NCBI GenBank assembly: GCA_039704465.1
Contig: JASFAU010000001.1
Location: 1,798,001-1,862,000, forward strand
DNA: 64,000 nucleotides
From: Plasmodiophora brassicae
Taxonomy: Eukaryota; Endomyxa; Phytomyxea; Plasmodiophorida; Plasmodiophoridae
Direction of reading: 5' to 3'
Shown: positions 1 through 12,376 of the stretch, piece by piece
Layout: each line of letters begins with the position of its first letter
Numbering within the stretch: position 1 is the stretch's first letter
The notes under the pieces: model-generated
What the model saw: only the letters and a program-made list of their open reading frames with translations
What the model was told of the DNA's origin: nothing
Databases searched by the model: none
Position numbers and translations under genes: made by a program

Positions 1-1267
1 GGGCGCATGACGACACCGTCCAGCACGGTCGCCACCGTGCGAACCGTCCTGGGCGCCGCCGAATCCAACCCGCCCGTCTGCCGCCCTGCCGACGATGAGA
101 GCGTGCACCCGGCGGCGGCAACAGCGGCGACGATTTCGGCTGCTGTCCCGCCTGACGCACCCGCCCCGCCACCTCCTGCCGCTGCTGCTCCACCAGCGCA
201 ATCGCCTCCTGCTGTCGTCGTCCCCCCAGCCGTCCCGCCTGCTGCTGCTGCTGCTGCTGTTCCCGCTGCTGCTCCTGTACCAGTGACGGTGACACCTCCT
301 TCGACAACGGCAGGTCCAGCGGCAGCCAAACGGTCGGACGATAACGGGTCATACGATCATGGGTCGTCTAACGGTCGTACGATGACGCAGGCCTGCGAAG
401 AAGAAGGGGATTCCGGGGAAGAAGGCGCAACCGGCGGCGGCGGAAGACAGTGATGATGCTGCTGCTGCTGCTGCGGCGGCGGCCGATGCCGTTGAAGGCG
501 ACGCCGACGACGACGACGACGACGACGAGTCGGTCGCGCCACCTCCGCCGCCACCGCCGAAGAAACCGAATCGCAGGCCGCCACAGGCCACCTCCCAGCA
601 ACAGCAAGCTGTTGCTCAGCCACCACCGGCCGACCCTGCTGTGGACCAGGTCGCCCCCGATCCGGGAGCACAGCAGCAGCAGCAACAGCAGACGCGGATC
701 CAGCGGTCTCCGTTCAAGATGCCACGACATCGTGGCCCGGAACAGGTCGCTGCTGGCGACCCGCCGCCTGGGTCGATCGTCGCCCAGGAGAACGCTCTGC
801 CGGGGCAACAGGCCGGTCCAGGCCCCTGGCCGGGCAACGACAACTCGGTATGGGGCAACCTGGGCCGCAACCCGCCCGACCAGCAGCAGCGGGTCGTTGT
901 CTGGCCCACAGGTGCCCAGGGACAGGACGGCGCATGGGGTCCTATACGACGGGAGGCGCAGGACAGCGTGTTCGACGTTGCCGACCCGGGCACGGCAACG
1001 ACCGAGACGGTCGTCATCGAAAGCAGCCGAAGCACCGGCGGCAAACCCAGGAAGGCGAAAGCGGGCGGCAAGACGAAGCCGGCACCAGCGCCGGGCGAAT
1101 CGTCGTCAGACCAAGCGCCTGCCGCTCAAGAATCATCCAGCGCGGGCCTGTCCGAGGGATCCACCGCCGCCATCATTGCCGCGGTCGGCGCCGTTCTCGT
1201 CGTTGTCGTTGTCGCTGCCACCATGTACGCCGCCCGGAGGCGTGCCGAGTTCCTGTCGTCATCGTAG
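1..1267 (+). CDS. Pro/Ala/Gln-rich single-pass membrane protein, probably 5'-partial
   Basis: Family not recognised. The readable product has an Ala/Pro-rich first part (from an ATG at 7), then a likely intron (about 332-391, acceptor gatgacgcag). The second exon encodes a Lys-rich patch, poly-Ala, a run of about seven Asp, poly-Pro and Gln-rich stretches. Near the C-terminus, after a Ser/Gly-rich stretch, a hydrophobic segment (AAIIAAVGAVLVVVVVAA) is followed by a short basic tail (ARRRAEFLSSS) and a TAG stop. That is the layout of a type I membrane protein with a disordered ectodomain. No signal peptide is visible after the ATG at 7, so the true start probably lies upstream of the window. 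The joint at 331/392 is inferred because it keeps phase 2 and reading frame. Confidence 0.6.
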
Positions 1268-1390
1268 CCCATGGGCGCGTCCCCCGTCACAAAGGTCCTG
1301 TTCCGCCGGCGGGACCTTCCCGTTCACGTTGCGCATTCGAAGGAGGCCGATCCAGTACCGGTGGTGTCAGTTGGGCGGTCGCCGGCGACG

Positions 1391-4300
1391 ATGTCGACGA
1401 GCGCGCTCGCTCTTGTTACGACCCTATGCATCAGGTTCGCGATTGTGTCAGGGGCAACAACCTATGGGCCGACGTCGACCGCAACGGCCGCTGTACGTCT
1501 CGTCGCGTTGCCCTGCTATGATGATTGGCGATCGTGGGGTGACAGCCTGCGTCATAGACGAATCCAACGACGATAGGCGGGACACTGTCGACCAGGCAGG
1601 TGACGGTGACGGCGAAGACGTCGGGTGGCGCCGCCGTCGGCACGGGAGGCGACCTGTTCGTCGCCGAGCTGTACACGAACAACGCGTCGTGCACGAATAA
1701 CCTGTACACGTACACGTGCCTGCCATCGTGCGCTCCATACACGTCGCCTAACGTTGCCTCGCCGTCCTGCCTGTCCACCTCGTACATTCAGGCACGAGGC
1801 AGTGTGTGTATCGTCGCCCGTCAGGCATCGTTCGCTAAGCAAACCCGGACAGGTGTCAGGTGGACCGAACTGGGTCGTCGGCACCGTTGCCGACAACGCC
1901 GACGGCACGTACACGGTGACGTACGCGCCCGAGGTCGTCGGCACATACGACCTGTCAATCTGTGAGGCGCCTGGCGTGTGCGAGACGCCGCTCCCGGAAT
2001 GGATGCTGACCAGCGAGCGCAGGGTACGCGTATTCGGGCGGGTTACGTGGCCAGTACTACGACAACATGTGGTTCCTGAACAACCCGACCGTCACGCGCA
2101 TCGACTCCACGATCAACTTCCAGTGGGGGACCGGGCCCATCACGACCTATGGCGTCGATTACGTGTCCGTCCGCTGGCAGGGCCGGCTGCGGCCGTCGTA
2201 CAACCAGGTCTGCCCCTCGTACGCGTCGCTGATCACCTGGACTGACTCCGACCAGACGTACACGATCTATTTCTACGCCGACGATGGCGTGCGCCTGTGG
2301 CTGGACAAGCGTCTGGTCATCGACAAGTGGGACACGTGCTGCAACGAGACGTGGGCGAACGTCGCCCTGATGGCCAACTACCTGCACGACATCGCCATCG
2401 ACTATCGGCAGATACGAGGGTCGGCCACCGCCCAGCTGTCCTGGTCGGCGCCGTCGGTCCCGAAGCAGATCATCCCGTCCACAGCGCTGTACACGGTGGA
2501 CGCCATCTCAGGGTCGCCGTTCAACGGCATCGTGGTGAAGCCCGGCGACCCGCCCAGCTCGTCGCAGACGACGGCGTCGGGCGTGGCGCTGACGACGCCG
2601 ATCACGGCCGGGCCATGGACGTTGTCGAACGTGTTCAAGGTGACGGCGAAGGACGTGTTCGGCAACCTGCAGACGTCCAAGACGGCGGGGACGTTCACGG
2701 TGACGGCAACGGGGCCCGGCGCGATCAACGGCACGATCGTCTACAGCGGTGGAGCGTCGTACACGGCGAGCTGGACGGCGAACGTCACCGGCGCCTACCT
2801 GCTGTACGTGAAGATCAACGGGGCCAACATCGTCGCCAGCCCGTTCAGCGTGTCGGTCGTGCCGGCGGCCACCAGCGCCGGCAACTCCATCGCGTACGGG
2901 TCGGGCCTGTCCACCGCCACCGTCGGCCAGACGGCGTCGTTCTACGTTCAGGTACGACGCGCAGCGGGAGCGTTCGGTGCATCGTCGAGCGTCAATGACC
3001 CCTGGGCCATGTCGCCGTAGGCCAAGGACGCCTACGGAAACAACGTGACGTCGACGACGGATTCGGTCGGGTGCGCCTTGTCGGGGACGAACGCGCCCCA
3101 GGCGGGCGTGACGGCGTTGGGCAACGGCCTGTACGCCGTGTTCTACGTCCCTGTCGTCAGCGGATCACTGACGCTGCTGGTGACGATCGGGTCGACCGCG
3201 ATCCTAACCCAGTCGGGCACCTTCAGCGTCACGGTTGCTGTCGGTGCCCCCGATGCTGCTAAGTCGGGCGCGCTGTGCTGCCCATGGCCGTGTCGTCGTG
3301 CATCTGAACGGTTGTGTGCCCTTCCGGCAGGTCGACGTTCACGTACCTGGCGAATGCGACGGCGGGCGTGTCGAGCACGATGACGCTGACGGCGAGGGAC
3401 GTCTACGGCAACCAGCTGGTGACGGGCGGGACCAGTATCAGCACGTGGGCGGTATCGTTAACGGGCCCGGCGACGCTGTCGGCGAGCTCTATCGTCTATG
3501 CTGGTTCCGGGCGGTACACGGCGACGTTCACACCGACCCTCGCCGGCAGGTTCGATGCGGCACCGCCCTGGAGGCATGCGCCCTCCCCTGTCCTGACATT
3601 GCCTGTCGCACAGTTACAAGGCGACAGTATCGATGAACGGGACCCAGCTGTCTGGGTCGCCGGTCACGATTGTGGCCGTACCCGGCGCCCCGGTCGCTTC
3701 AACGTCGAGTGCAGCCGGTGCAAGTCTGGGCACCGCCGTCTCAGGTTCGTGGAGCGGACCGCCCGTTACGCCGGTGACGTTTACAACGACGGTTCGTCTA
3801 GGCGTCCTACAGACGTTCACGGTGACGGTGCGCGACTCGCAGACGAACCTGATCGCGAACAACACGGCGACGGTGACGGCCGTTACTGGATCCAGTTGCG
3901 GGTTCGTGACCGAACGCGCGCGAACCTGTATCTGGTGGCACGACGAACTGAGGTGGGCCCGGGCGGCAGGTCGGTAAGCGGGACGGCGGTCTGGTCCGGC
4001 AACGGCGTGTACACGGTGACGTACACGCCGACGACGAAGTACCTCGGGTGCACGCTGACCGTCAAGGTACGTTGCCATCAGCGGCGCGTGGGTCGGGCGG
4101 GAGAATGACGCTCCCGCGCGCGCAGGTCGGTGGCACGAACATACCCGGCAGCCCGTTCGTCCTGAACGTGTACCCTGGAGCGGCATCGGCCGCCAACTCC
4201 AATGTACGCGGTGTGCCTGGGGGAATGCTCGCCTCCCGCTGCTGACGAGCGAGAGCGCAGGTCACTGGGACGGGCCTGTCGACGTCGGTCGCCGGCACGG

Positions 4301-7160
4301 CCGTATCGCTGACAATCACGCTGCACGACGCGTCGGCGAACGCGCTGGTGACAGGCGGCAACCTGGTCAATGTCACCGTCCAGCAACCGGGTGGTGCCGG
4401 CCTGCTGCCGATCGCGCTCACCGACTATGGCACCGGCATCTACTCGGCGGCGTACACGCCAACGCTGGCGGGATCCCACACAGGTTGGTAGGCCAGGCGG
4501 CGGCACGCCTGACACACAATCGGTATGCTGATGCGCGTGTGCCAGTCACCGTCCAGGTGGCCGTTGTCGGCGGGTTGTACGCGACGTACTATGCGGATGA
4601 GGTGGGTCTCCTCTGGGCAGAGGAGGGTCGTGCCTCGAAACGTGACATGGGAGCAGGTGATGACCGCCGTGAAGTCAGCGAACGTGCTGGAGGCGACGGT
4701 GAACCATAACTGGGGGTACGCGCCGGCCATCTCGGGCCTGCCTGCCGACCACTTCTCGGTGCGCTGGGTCGGCAAGATCATGCCGTCGTACAGCGAGGTG
4801 TACCAGTTCACTGTCTCGTTGAACGCCAACACCGGCGCCCAGCTCTACGTCAACGGTACGGCGGGCATCTCGCCCGCCCACTGACGCGTCGTCCTGCTGA
4901 TGTCGTCCTGCGTCGCAGGCCAGGCCGTCATCAGCAGTTGGGCAAGCGCGTCCGGCGACGGAGACGTCTCGGGGACGATCTCGCTGACCGCGTCAACGCT
5001 CTACGACATCGCGCTCGAGTTCCATGCCGGGACGGGCCAGGCCGAATGCGTCCTGTGGTGGTCGTCGCCCAGCACGACGCTGGCCGTCGTGCCGTCCACC
5101 GCCCTGTACTACGTCGGCAACATCGCAGGATCCCCGTACACAGGTTAGGCACGCGCGTCACGTTCCAGCACGGCTGTTGTCGGCAGTACGATGACGCTGG
5201 GCGACACAGTGGCGGCCGTCACTCAGGGGGCGCTGAACCGAACGAAGACGACGGCAACTGGTGCCGTGTTGACATCGGGCACGATCCCCTACAGCACGCC
5301 GACGCAGGTCACGATCACGGCCAGGGACACGTATGGCAACCTGGATATCGCCGGAGGGCAACAAGGTCGACGATCGCCCTCTCGGGTGCTCAATCCCTAC
5401 CGCCGTCAGTCACTGACGATTACGGTTGCCCTGTAGCGTTGTTCTCCGCATCGCTGGCCGCCGTGTACACGTCGACGACGTACACGCCCGTCATCACGAA
5501 CGTCGGGTCGCAGTCGGGGCAGTACCTGGTGAACTTCACGGCCACCGGTTCGGGGGCACTCGACGTGTCCGTTCGCCGACGACCTGATCTAACACGTCGT
5601 TGCCCGCTGTGCAGAGGCGGGCAGTTTCACGCTGTCCATCTACCTGAACGGCGCCGGCAACCACATCTATGGCAGCCCTTGGCAGCTGACGGTCCCTGTG
5701 GGACCCACCTACGCCAGTACGCCACTGGAACGCACATCGCACGTGCGACCGCTGACCCATCACATAGAGAAGACGGTGATCGCGGGGACGGGAGCCACTC
5801 AAGCCATCGCTGGCGTGCCGGTCTGCTAACATAGTCGGGCTGCTGTGGATGCGCGCGTCTGCTGACCCTGCCCCATTGCTTGGCGCAGACACAATTCGTG
5901 CTGACGGTCTACGACTCATCGGGGAACCGGCGGACGGTCGGTGGCGACTTCTGGAACATCACGGTAGGGGCGATGTGGATCAGCTTGGCGCTGACCAGAT
6001 GATATGGAATGTCGCACAGATGCTGTCGGCAGGCACCAGCGTGCCGGTTGCCATCAGGGACAACGCCGACGGCACGTACCTGTGCAATTACACAGCGACC
6101 GTCAAGGCGACGTACACGACGAGTATCGCGGTCGACGCCGCCGTCATCGGGTCGTCGTTCACCACGGTCGTCGCTGCCAACGCAGCCGTGGCGTCGAATA
6201 CCATCGTTGTAGGTGGGACGCCGCCGGCGCCGACCTCGAACAGCAAGGCCTCGTTTAAAGGTACGGGGCGGCGACCACCTGTGGCCATCCCCGTTCACGC
6301 CTGACCGTGCGCGACGCGTTTGCCAGTGATCACGTACGATGCGAGCAACAACGCGCTGGCAACCGGGGGGCGGTTCCTGTTCGTCAACATGACCGACAAG
6401 ACGAACGCGGTCTACAGGGCGACCGTTACGGACGCGAACAACGGCACCTACGTTGTCAAGTAGGCCGGCCTGGGTTCGCGTGCGCTGCCGTCCGGGGTCG
6501 CTGACGCCGATGATCAGTTACACGCTGCCGGCGGCCGGCATGTACGTGTACAACGTGCTGCTGGCCAGCGGCAGCGGCACAGGCGGCGATGGCCTCTATG
6601 GCGAGTACTACAACAATCGCTGGTTGTCCGGCGGCCCTGTCGACGCCCGCGTGGACAAGTTCATCGACTTCCAATGGGGATCCGGCCTGATCACGCCATC
6701 GGCCCAGGTGCGTACGAGTCCTGCCCCCCCGACCGTCGTGTGCCATCGGGAGGTGACGATCACCGGCAGGATTACGTGTCCGTGCGCTGGACCGGATACG
6801 TGTCGCCGTTGTACGCGCAGACGTACACCTTCTACATCAACGTCATCCAGGGGCGCCTCTGGGTCAACAACATCCTCATCATCGACAACTGGAACGGCGT
6901 CGCCGGTCAGTCGTGGAAGCGGGGTCGCCCATGTTGTCTAATCGCGGTCGGCAGGCGAGACGAACGCGACGTATGCGATCCCGACGGCGACGATCCTGTA
7001 CCCGATCAAGGTCGAGTTCCGGAAGACGACCGGGAACGCCTGGGCGGCCCTGTCGTGGTCGTCCACGTCGCAGACGAAGCAGGTGATTCCACAGGCGCAA
7101 CTCTTCTCGTCGGCGACGCCGATCTCGGGCGCCCCGTACACCATCACGCTCGCGTCGTGA
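1391..7160 (+). CDS. Secreted PA14 / filamin-repeat surface protein (multi-exon)
   Basis: Large extracellular protein, probably adhesive or carbohydrate-binding; that role is inferred from its domains. The ATG at 1391 opens a signal peptide (MSTSALALVTTLCIRFAIVS). Three PA14 domains are visible at about 2040-2480, 4570-5130 and 6590-7140. Each begins with a G-L-x-G/A-x-Y-Y motif and has SVRW, a Y-x-F strand and a hydrophobic strand such as RLWVNN. Between them are filamin/ABP280-type Ig repeats with the recurring pattern A-x-D-x-x-G-N and DNADGTYTVTY. Exons are separated by about 12 introns of 30-65 bases; a clear one is 4203-4258 (gtacgcg...gctgacgagcgagagcgcag). Exons after the first lie in changing frames, so a single frame looks broken. 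The stop at 7158 follows the third PA14 domain. Intron joints around 1700-1850, 3240-3330 and 5350-6000 are not resolved. Confidence 0.75.
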
Positions 7161-7414
7161 TCCACGACCGGAACGAAGTAAATATGCAACGCGCGATTCG
7201 CCAACGATTGCTGTTGCGATTTATAGCAGAGTGTCAACGGGCGCCTGATGCGCTGCTTCGTCGAGGGCCGGCGGCCCGTGCCGATGATCTCCTCCGACGG
7301 TACCGGGACAGGGTCGGTCGAGCGACCGACGTGTCATCGTAGCTGCTGGAGAACTCGCCGTCGTCGGACGATTCGTCACTGGAGCCCGCTTCGCTGTTGA
7401 CACTGGCCACACAG

Positions 7415-9103
7415 TTAGTGAACGTCGCCCAGGGACCGGGCGGTGCGGGGGGCCAACTTTGACTTCCTGGATCGTCGGCGACGGGATACGGTGGGACGTC
7501 TCGCGTGGTGAAGCAGAGCGACGACGAGGTCGTTCAACGGCACCGATGCCGATGGTCGGCGTCGCATGCGACGCCGTTCCTCCTGCAGTGACTCGACGAC
7601 CAGCTCCTTGCAGGTGGACACCAATGATCGTCGTATGGCCCGTGAAGGTGCCCGTCGTCGCGGGGGCGCTGGAGCCGCTGACGGGACAGATGACGACCGG
7701 CCAGCCTGCTGTTCGGCCGACAGCACCGCCAGCGCCTCACTAATCGTTGCTGCCTGTCGGGCACGTTATGCGATTGCGCCCGGGGGACCCAGCAGACAAT
7801 CGCTTACCTGGATGATGACATACGAAGGGGCCGCCGGCTGGTCGTCGCCGGTCTGGCGGGGTTCGATCAGGACGACCTGCTTGGCGTCGTCGGGCGACGC
7901 CTGCGGTTTCATCGTGAACCGCTGGTTGGCGATCAGCAGCGACAGCGGCGACGTGGGCTTCGCGGCAATCGACAACATCGGTTGGGGCGCCTTGCTGGCC
8001 CCGTTGCTCGGCCTGTGCACAGGGCCCTGGTCGGCATTCGTGATCTCCACCTTCACGCCGCCGCGTTTCCTGTCGTCGCCCTGTACCCGCGACGACGACG
8101 TCAGACGCGAACGGGTCGTGGACGGGCGCGCACCCACCTGGCCGTAGTTGGACGCGCTGTCGCACGACGTGTCCAGGTACGCCGACCACGAGTCGTGAGC
8201 ATCGGTGTTCGACTGTTCATCGCCGGCCGTCGACGCCGCCGCGTCCGGGGCCTGCAACAGCAGCGACGTCGGGCGTGGCTCCCGGCCGTAACTCGATCGG
8301 TGCCGCCGATGACGCTTGTCGGGATCAGCAGCCAGACCAGCGCGCGCGGCAGGGGCGCCCAGTGTGCCGTCGTGGGCGTCGGGCGCCTCCCCGCTGTCCA
8401 CGTCGGCGTTCACGAAGCCGGCCGTGCTGGTCCTGGACTCGACGACCAAGGCGGGGCTCTCCAGGTGCTCGATCCGATGTCGGCCGGCGCGAGCCGCCGT
8501 CGCGTTCAACTGGTCGTGACGGCAGCGTTAGTCGCGGCGACGAGAACCCGACGTCCGACTCGACGTACGGTTAGGCAGGCCATCGAGGGACGCCGCAGAA
8601 GGGACAGGGCGAGATAGCTGCTGGGTTTGACTTCGCATCCGGGTTCGTCGTTGCCTTCACCGAGCGCGGGCGTCGAACATCGCGTCGTGGAACGCGTATG
8701 ATGTGCCTCGTGGGCAGCCGTCGCCTGCCCCACAATGATCGACGACAGCGACCGCCTACTCACGCGTGATTTCAAACACGCGCGCCAGAGGGCAGCCGGC
8801 GAATGCCACCAACCGAATATGAGGACGGTTGATAGGGGACCCCTCTGGATCATCAAGACGGGGGACCTTCTGCAACAGACGGTTTGAGGGGGAGCGCGCG
8901 CGTTGATGAACGCGCGCGGTCCTGACCAGTAGTGTGTCCCAAAGCGTGTTCGTCGTGGCCGGGTCGTCTTCGATGTCGCTGATGGTGGCCCTGGACACCT
9001 GCGATATCGATGAAACCGTATGGTGGTGGGCGAGGCGCGGCGCGGCGAGTGAAGAATCGGTCGTCGCCTCAGGCGGCGCTGCTGCTGCATCAGATGTCGA
9101 CAT
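7415..9103 (-). CDS. Disordered Ser/Pro/Asp-rich protein of unknown function
   Basis: Family not recognised. Four introns join exons in different frames. The ATG at 9103 begins MSTSDAAAAPPEATTDSS; an in-frame ATG at 9199 is an alternative. Donors gtcagg and gtgagt and the intron ending ctaacgctgccgtcacgaccag are clear, and the last intron starts gtaagcgattg near 7810. The protein is dominated by low-complexity Ala/Ser/Pro/Asp segments. A more ordered stretch (VKVEITNADQGPV ... SYVIIQ) and a basic C-terminal part (EERRRMRRRPSASV, then RRRRSRKSK) follow. No signal peptide or membrane segment is seen. It lies between the PA14 gene and a bZIP-like gene, and the basic tail could be a nuclear signal (inference). 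Confidence 0.55.
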
Positions 9104-9285
9104 GCTGGGTGCGGTGGATCGCGATGTGGGCGCGGCGCGTGCCACGTTCCCGAACCGATCAGACCGTGCACGATAGCAATCTCGTGCGACGCGAGCCACG
9201 TCGACAACGGAGCCAACGGCACTGTATTGCTGGCATTATACTGGACGACATAATAGGTTTAGATAGACGGGGCCGCTGACTGGCA

Positions 9286-10342
9286 TCACCTGGCCGGGTT
9301 GTTGCCAAGGTTGTTATTGTTGTTGCCGTTGAAGTCGCTAAGGCTGTCCATGACGTACTGGTCGAACAGGCTGCTGAGCAGTTCCATGCACCACGTCTGC
9401 TTCTCGATCCAGTTCAGGATGCGCACCGTTTCTCGGGTACCGGTCAATGACACGATCGTGCCGACTTCAGCGTTCCGCGTTTGGGTCATGGCCCGACAGT
9501 GGGTCTTGTACCGCCTCATGATGTTGATGATGTGCCTGAGGCGCGTTTCCAGGCCGACGAACACCTCGCTGAACGATTCGATCGCGTTTCGCTGCAGGGT
9601 CGACAGCTCCAGCTGCTGGAGCAGGCCGCCTTCCTCGTCCTGGCCGCTGTTCTGACAGCAGAGGACCCAGAGCGCTTCGCCGGAGACGCCCGACCCGAAC
9701 GATAGAATCTTCTCCGCCAAGTCCAAATACGATTCGCACATGGCCACCCGTTGGTTGGTGATGTCTTTGAAGGCGGCCAGCAGGCGTTTGGCCTCGGAGA
9801 GGTCGGCGTCAGGCGACGACACGTCCAGCGCCACGATTGCATCAAGGATACTTCGTTGCGTGTTGATCAACGTCGCGAACTTGTCATCCAGTGCCTGTTC
9901 CGGCGGCACTGGCGGCGACGGCGCTGAAGATTGCGATTCCTCGTGCTGTCGTTCCGCGTCGAGACGCGCCTCCTCAGCCTGGAGGGCCGCCAGTCGTTCG
10001 GTGTAAGCCTGCACTTGCGCTTCTAGATCGGCAACATACGCTTTTCGCTTAACACGCGATCGTCTTGCACGCTCTGCAATAGCGGCGTGAGACAGGCAAT
10101 CAGTCGGCGGCGCACATCATATCCCTACCGGCTTTAGTTGCCATTCGCATGAGGACTTCCCGTTGCCGATCAGCGCGTATTTGCGCGAGGGCGTCGCCCG
10201 TCGGAATATGGACGCCGCCGGGATTCGTGGGCGTCACCTCGGCGGCGTAGTCGAGCTGCGCGTCCACGTGGGCGTCATCGGCGTTGATGACGGGGCAGGC
10301 GGTGCCGTGAAGCCACAGACCCGCGCCGTTGCCGGCCTCCAT
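9286..10342 (-). CDS. bZIP-like transcription factor with a non-canonical basic region
   Basis: Two exons, 10342-10129 and 10073-9286, joined in phase 1 across a 55-base intron (gtaggg...ctcacgccgctattgcag), predict 333 residues. Across the joint sits a basic region (MATKAERARRSRVKRK) running into a heptad coiled coil (YVADLEAQVQAYTERLAALQ), as in bZIP DNA-binding proteins. The position of the near-invariant Asn of the bZIP N-x7-R motif is Lys here, while A-R-R-S-R is kept. The long C-terminal part is helical with few prolines (DITNQRVAMCESYLDLAEKI, HIINIMRRYKTHCRAM) and ends in an Asn-rich tail. This resembles fungal and protist bZIPs with a helical C-terminal domain. Ser/Pro-rich sequence upstream on the same strand (10424-10807) could be a further 5' exon; its joint was not found. 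Confidence 0.65.
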
Positions 10343-10962
10343 GGCGCCGGCCGATATCTGTCTGGGGCTGTCGCCGGCCGCCTTAGATGGACCCGCGCGT
10401 CGCGCTCCACTCGCGCACTCGCACTACCTACTCACGCACGCACTGTCTGTGCCCCGACTCGTCATGCAGCGCACGTATGTGCGTCTATTTCCGGACGCTC
10501 CGCAAGTCGCCCCGTGCCGGGCACCCGTCGTCGTTGGGCAGTGACGCCTCATCCAGGCCGGCATCTGTCGTCGATGGCGTCGGCGACTGGCGCAGACGGG
10601 AGTGTATTGGTGCCAGTGGCGGTCAGTGGTGCAAGTAGAAGAAGAGGTTGATGGCGATGAGGAGGACAGTGACGATGGCGGCCGGGGCGATCGATTTGGA
10701 GTCGCTACTCGTGTTGAAGAGACAGCTGGTGATGTCGCTGCAGGACGGTCCGCCCGGAGGTTGGGGCGGTAATGACCCTGTGCAGACTCGTTATACGGTT
10801 GGTGCACCCAGACACGCGCCGGAGCGTCCTACAAGGTTTGGTGGGCATTGGCGTCGGGGCGGGCCGAGAAGACGGGACCGCAGGCGGGCCGTTCTGTGCA
10901 GCGCTGAACAGCGGAATTCAGCTGTGTGCCACGAAACACGCGCGGACACCACAGCACGCCGA
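10343..10962. other. Gap between bZIP-like and GH16 genes
   Basis: No firm gene. The minus strand at 10424-10807 can be read as Ser/Pro/Thr-rich sequence (SSLSSSSPSTSSSTCTT), plausible as an upstream exon of the bZIP-like gene. The plus strand at 10636-10780 reads as an acidic stretch (VEEEVDGDEEDSDDGG). Only one of these at most can be coding, and neither has a convincing start or splice site. Confidence 0.3.
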
Positions 10963-12233
10963 TTACCATGCAACGGATATGGTCTGGAACTGAACGAACG
11001 GTGGGGTGTCTTTGCGCCATTTCGTGTAGTCGTTCGTGCCCGCCCAGGTGCTATCGCCCAACGTCAAACCGTGTGTGACTGGGGCGTTTCCACCAGCGGT
11101 TAGAAAGACCTTCCCCATTGTGCCTGCCAGACACCGAAGGCGATCCGTGAAGGCGAACTGGGGAATCGGGGGCTATCCGCTGTCGCGGTGTACTGCACGA
11201 CACCGTTGATGGACCAGATGATGCGCTCTGCGTTCCAGTCGATCTGCAGTCAGGCGATGAGCACATGCGTCAACGGGCGTTCGCCACACGAGGACGTGTA
11301 CCGTGTAGGTATAGTAATTCTCTGAGTTGTCCAACGGCGTATTCACAATGTGGCCGTGAAGGGATGCACCTGCGCTCGTCAGTGTGGTCTGAACTGGAAA
11401 CGTACAGGCGACCCGCATACCCTTTGCATTGAGCTCCTTGATGCCATGCCAGTACCTGGTCGCGTAATTCAGAATGTGTGCGACACGTTGGCCAGGGGTA
11501 CACCCGTACCAGTTGAACTGGACGTTGGTACTGTCTCCACCACCGATCTCGACGTCAATCTCGTCCTCATTGTTGCCGAACGTAATGAAACTTGATACTA
11601 GCCCAGGAACGCCTGAGCTCTTAAACGTTGCCGACACCACGCCCTGCCCTCTGGTCACTCACAATGCGCTGTCAACGGAACGTGCCCGCTCGGGGGACTT
11701 ACATAAAGCAAGAAACGCGTCGTGGACACGATCGTTCCCGTCGTGGGCTGGGCCAGGTCTTTCGGATACGTCATCTGCGGCCGCGTTGAATTACAGAACA
11801 CATCGGACAGATGGGCCAGTGGTGCTGACCGGCATCTTCAGTCCTCCTGGGACTAGTGTCGGGTTGCCGCCCTCGATCACAAACTGTGAGGTCGCGGACG
11901 GCACTGGGTGGTTCTTGTACACATCGTACCATACGGCCTGCACGATGAGGTTGGTCAACCTATCTGCGACAAGGGGGAACGCACCGCCACGCCAAACCTC
12001 GTTGTCGAAGTTGACAAAGTTGGTGACCCAGTTGCAGGTCGGGCCATCGAACATGCACGCGCTGACATCGCCAGTGTTGCCAGCCGCTGCGCGCACGGTC
12101 AGCGAAATGCCCTTGGCACCCCAGAGATCGACTCACTCTGGCATGGGATCGATAGCAGCTGGGCGTGGACTGTGCCGGCCAGGACGCTGATGACGACCAG
12201 AACGCCTGCGCCCATGGCCAGTGCGCGTCTCAT
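10963..12233 (-). CDS. Secreted GH16 family glycosidase/transglycosylase (Crh-like)
   Basis: Enzyme of glycoside hydrolase family 16, most like fungal Crh chitin-glucan transglycosylases; it would cut or re-join cell-wall glucan outside the cell. The ATG at 12233 opens a signal peptide (MRRALAMGAGVLVVISVLAG). Five introns of about 50-60 bases were placed, all in consistent phase. The exon around 11600 carries the catalytic signature NEDEIDVEIGG: two Glu flank the Asp as in E-I-D-x-E, giving nucleophile and acid/base. It is preceded by a typical strand pair (GTIVSTTRFLLYG, VVSATFKSSG) and followed by VQFNWYG. Later exons supply HGIKELNAKG, IDWNAERIIWSINGVV and the conserved closing strand QAQWGSTWAGTNDYTKW. 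The product is about 300 residues, with no chitin-binding module and no obvious GPI signal, so it is probably freely secreted. Confidence 0.85.
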
Positions 12234-12376
12234 CGTTTGCTGGACTAGCGAACGAGCGTCTTACGCGGGCACGCGCACCCTCCGAATTGACTCATAAACG
12301 GCCAAGATCTTCATGGCACCTTGATACGCCCTCCTTCTTTCGCGTACCCTGCCTCCGATCGCTGTACTCAATTACC

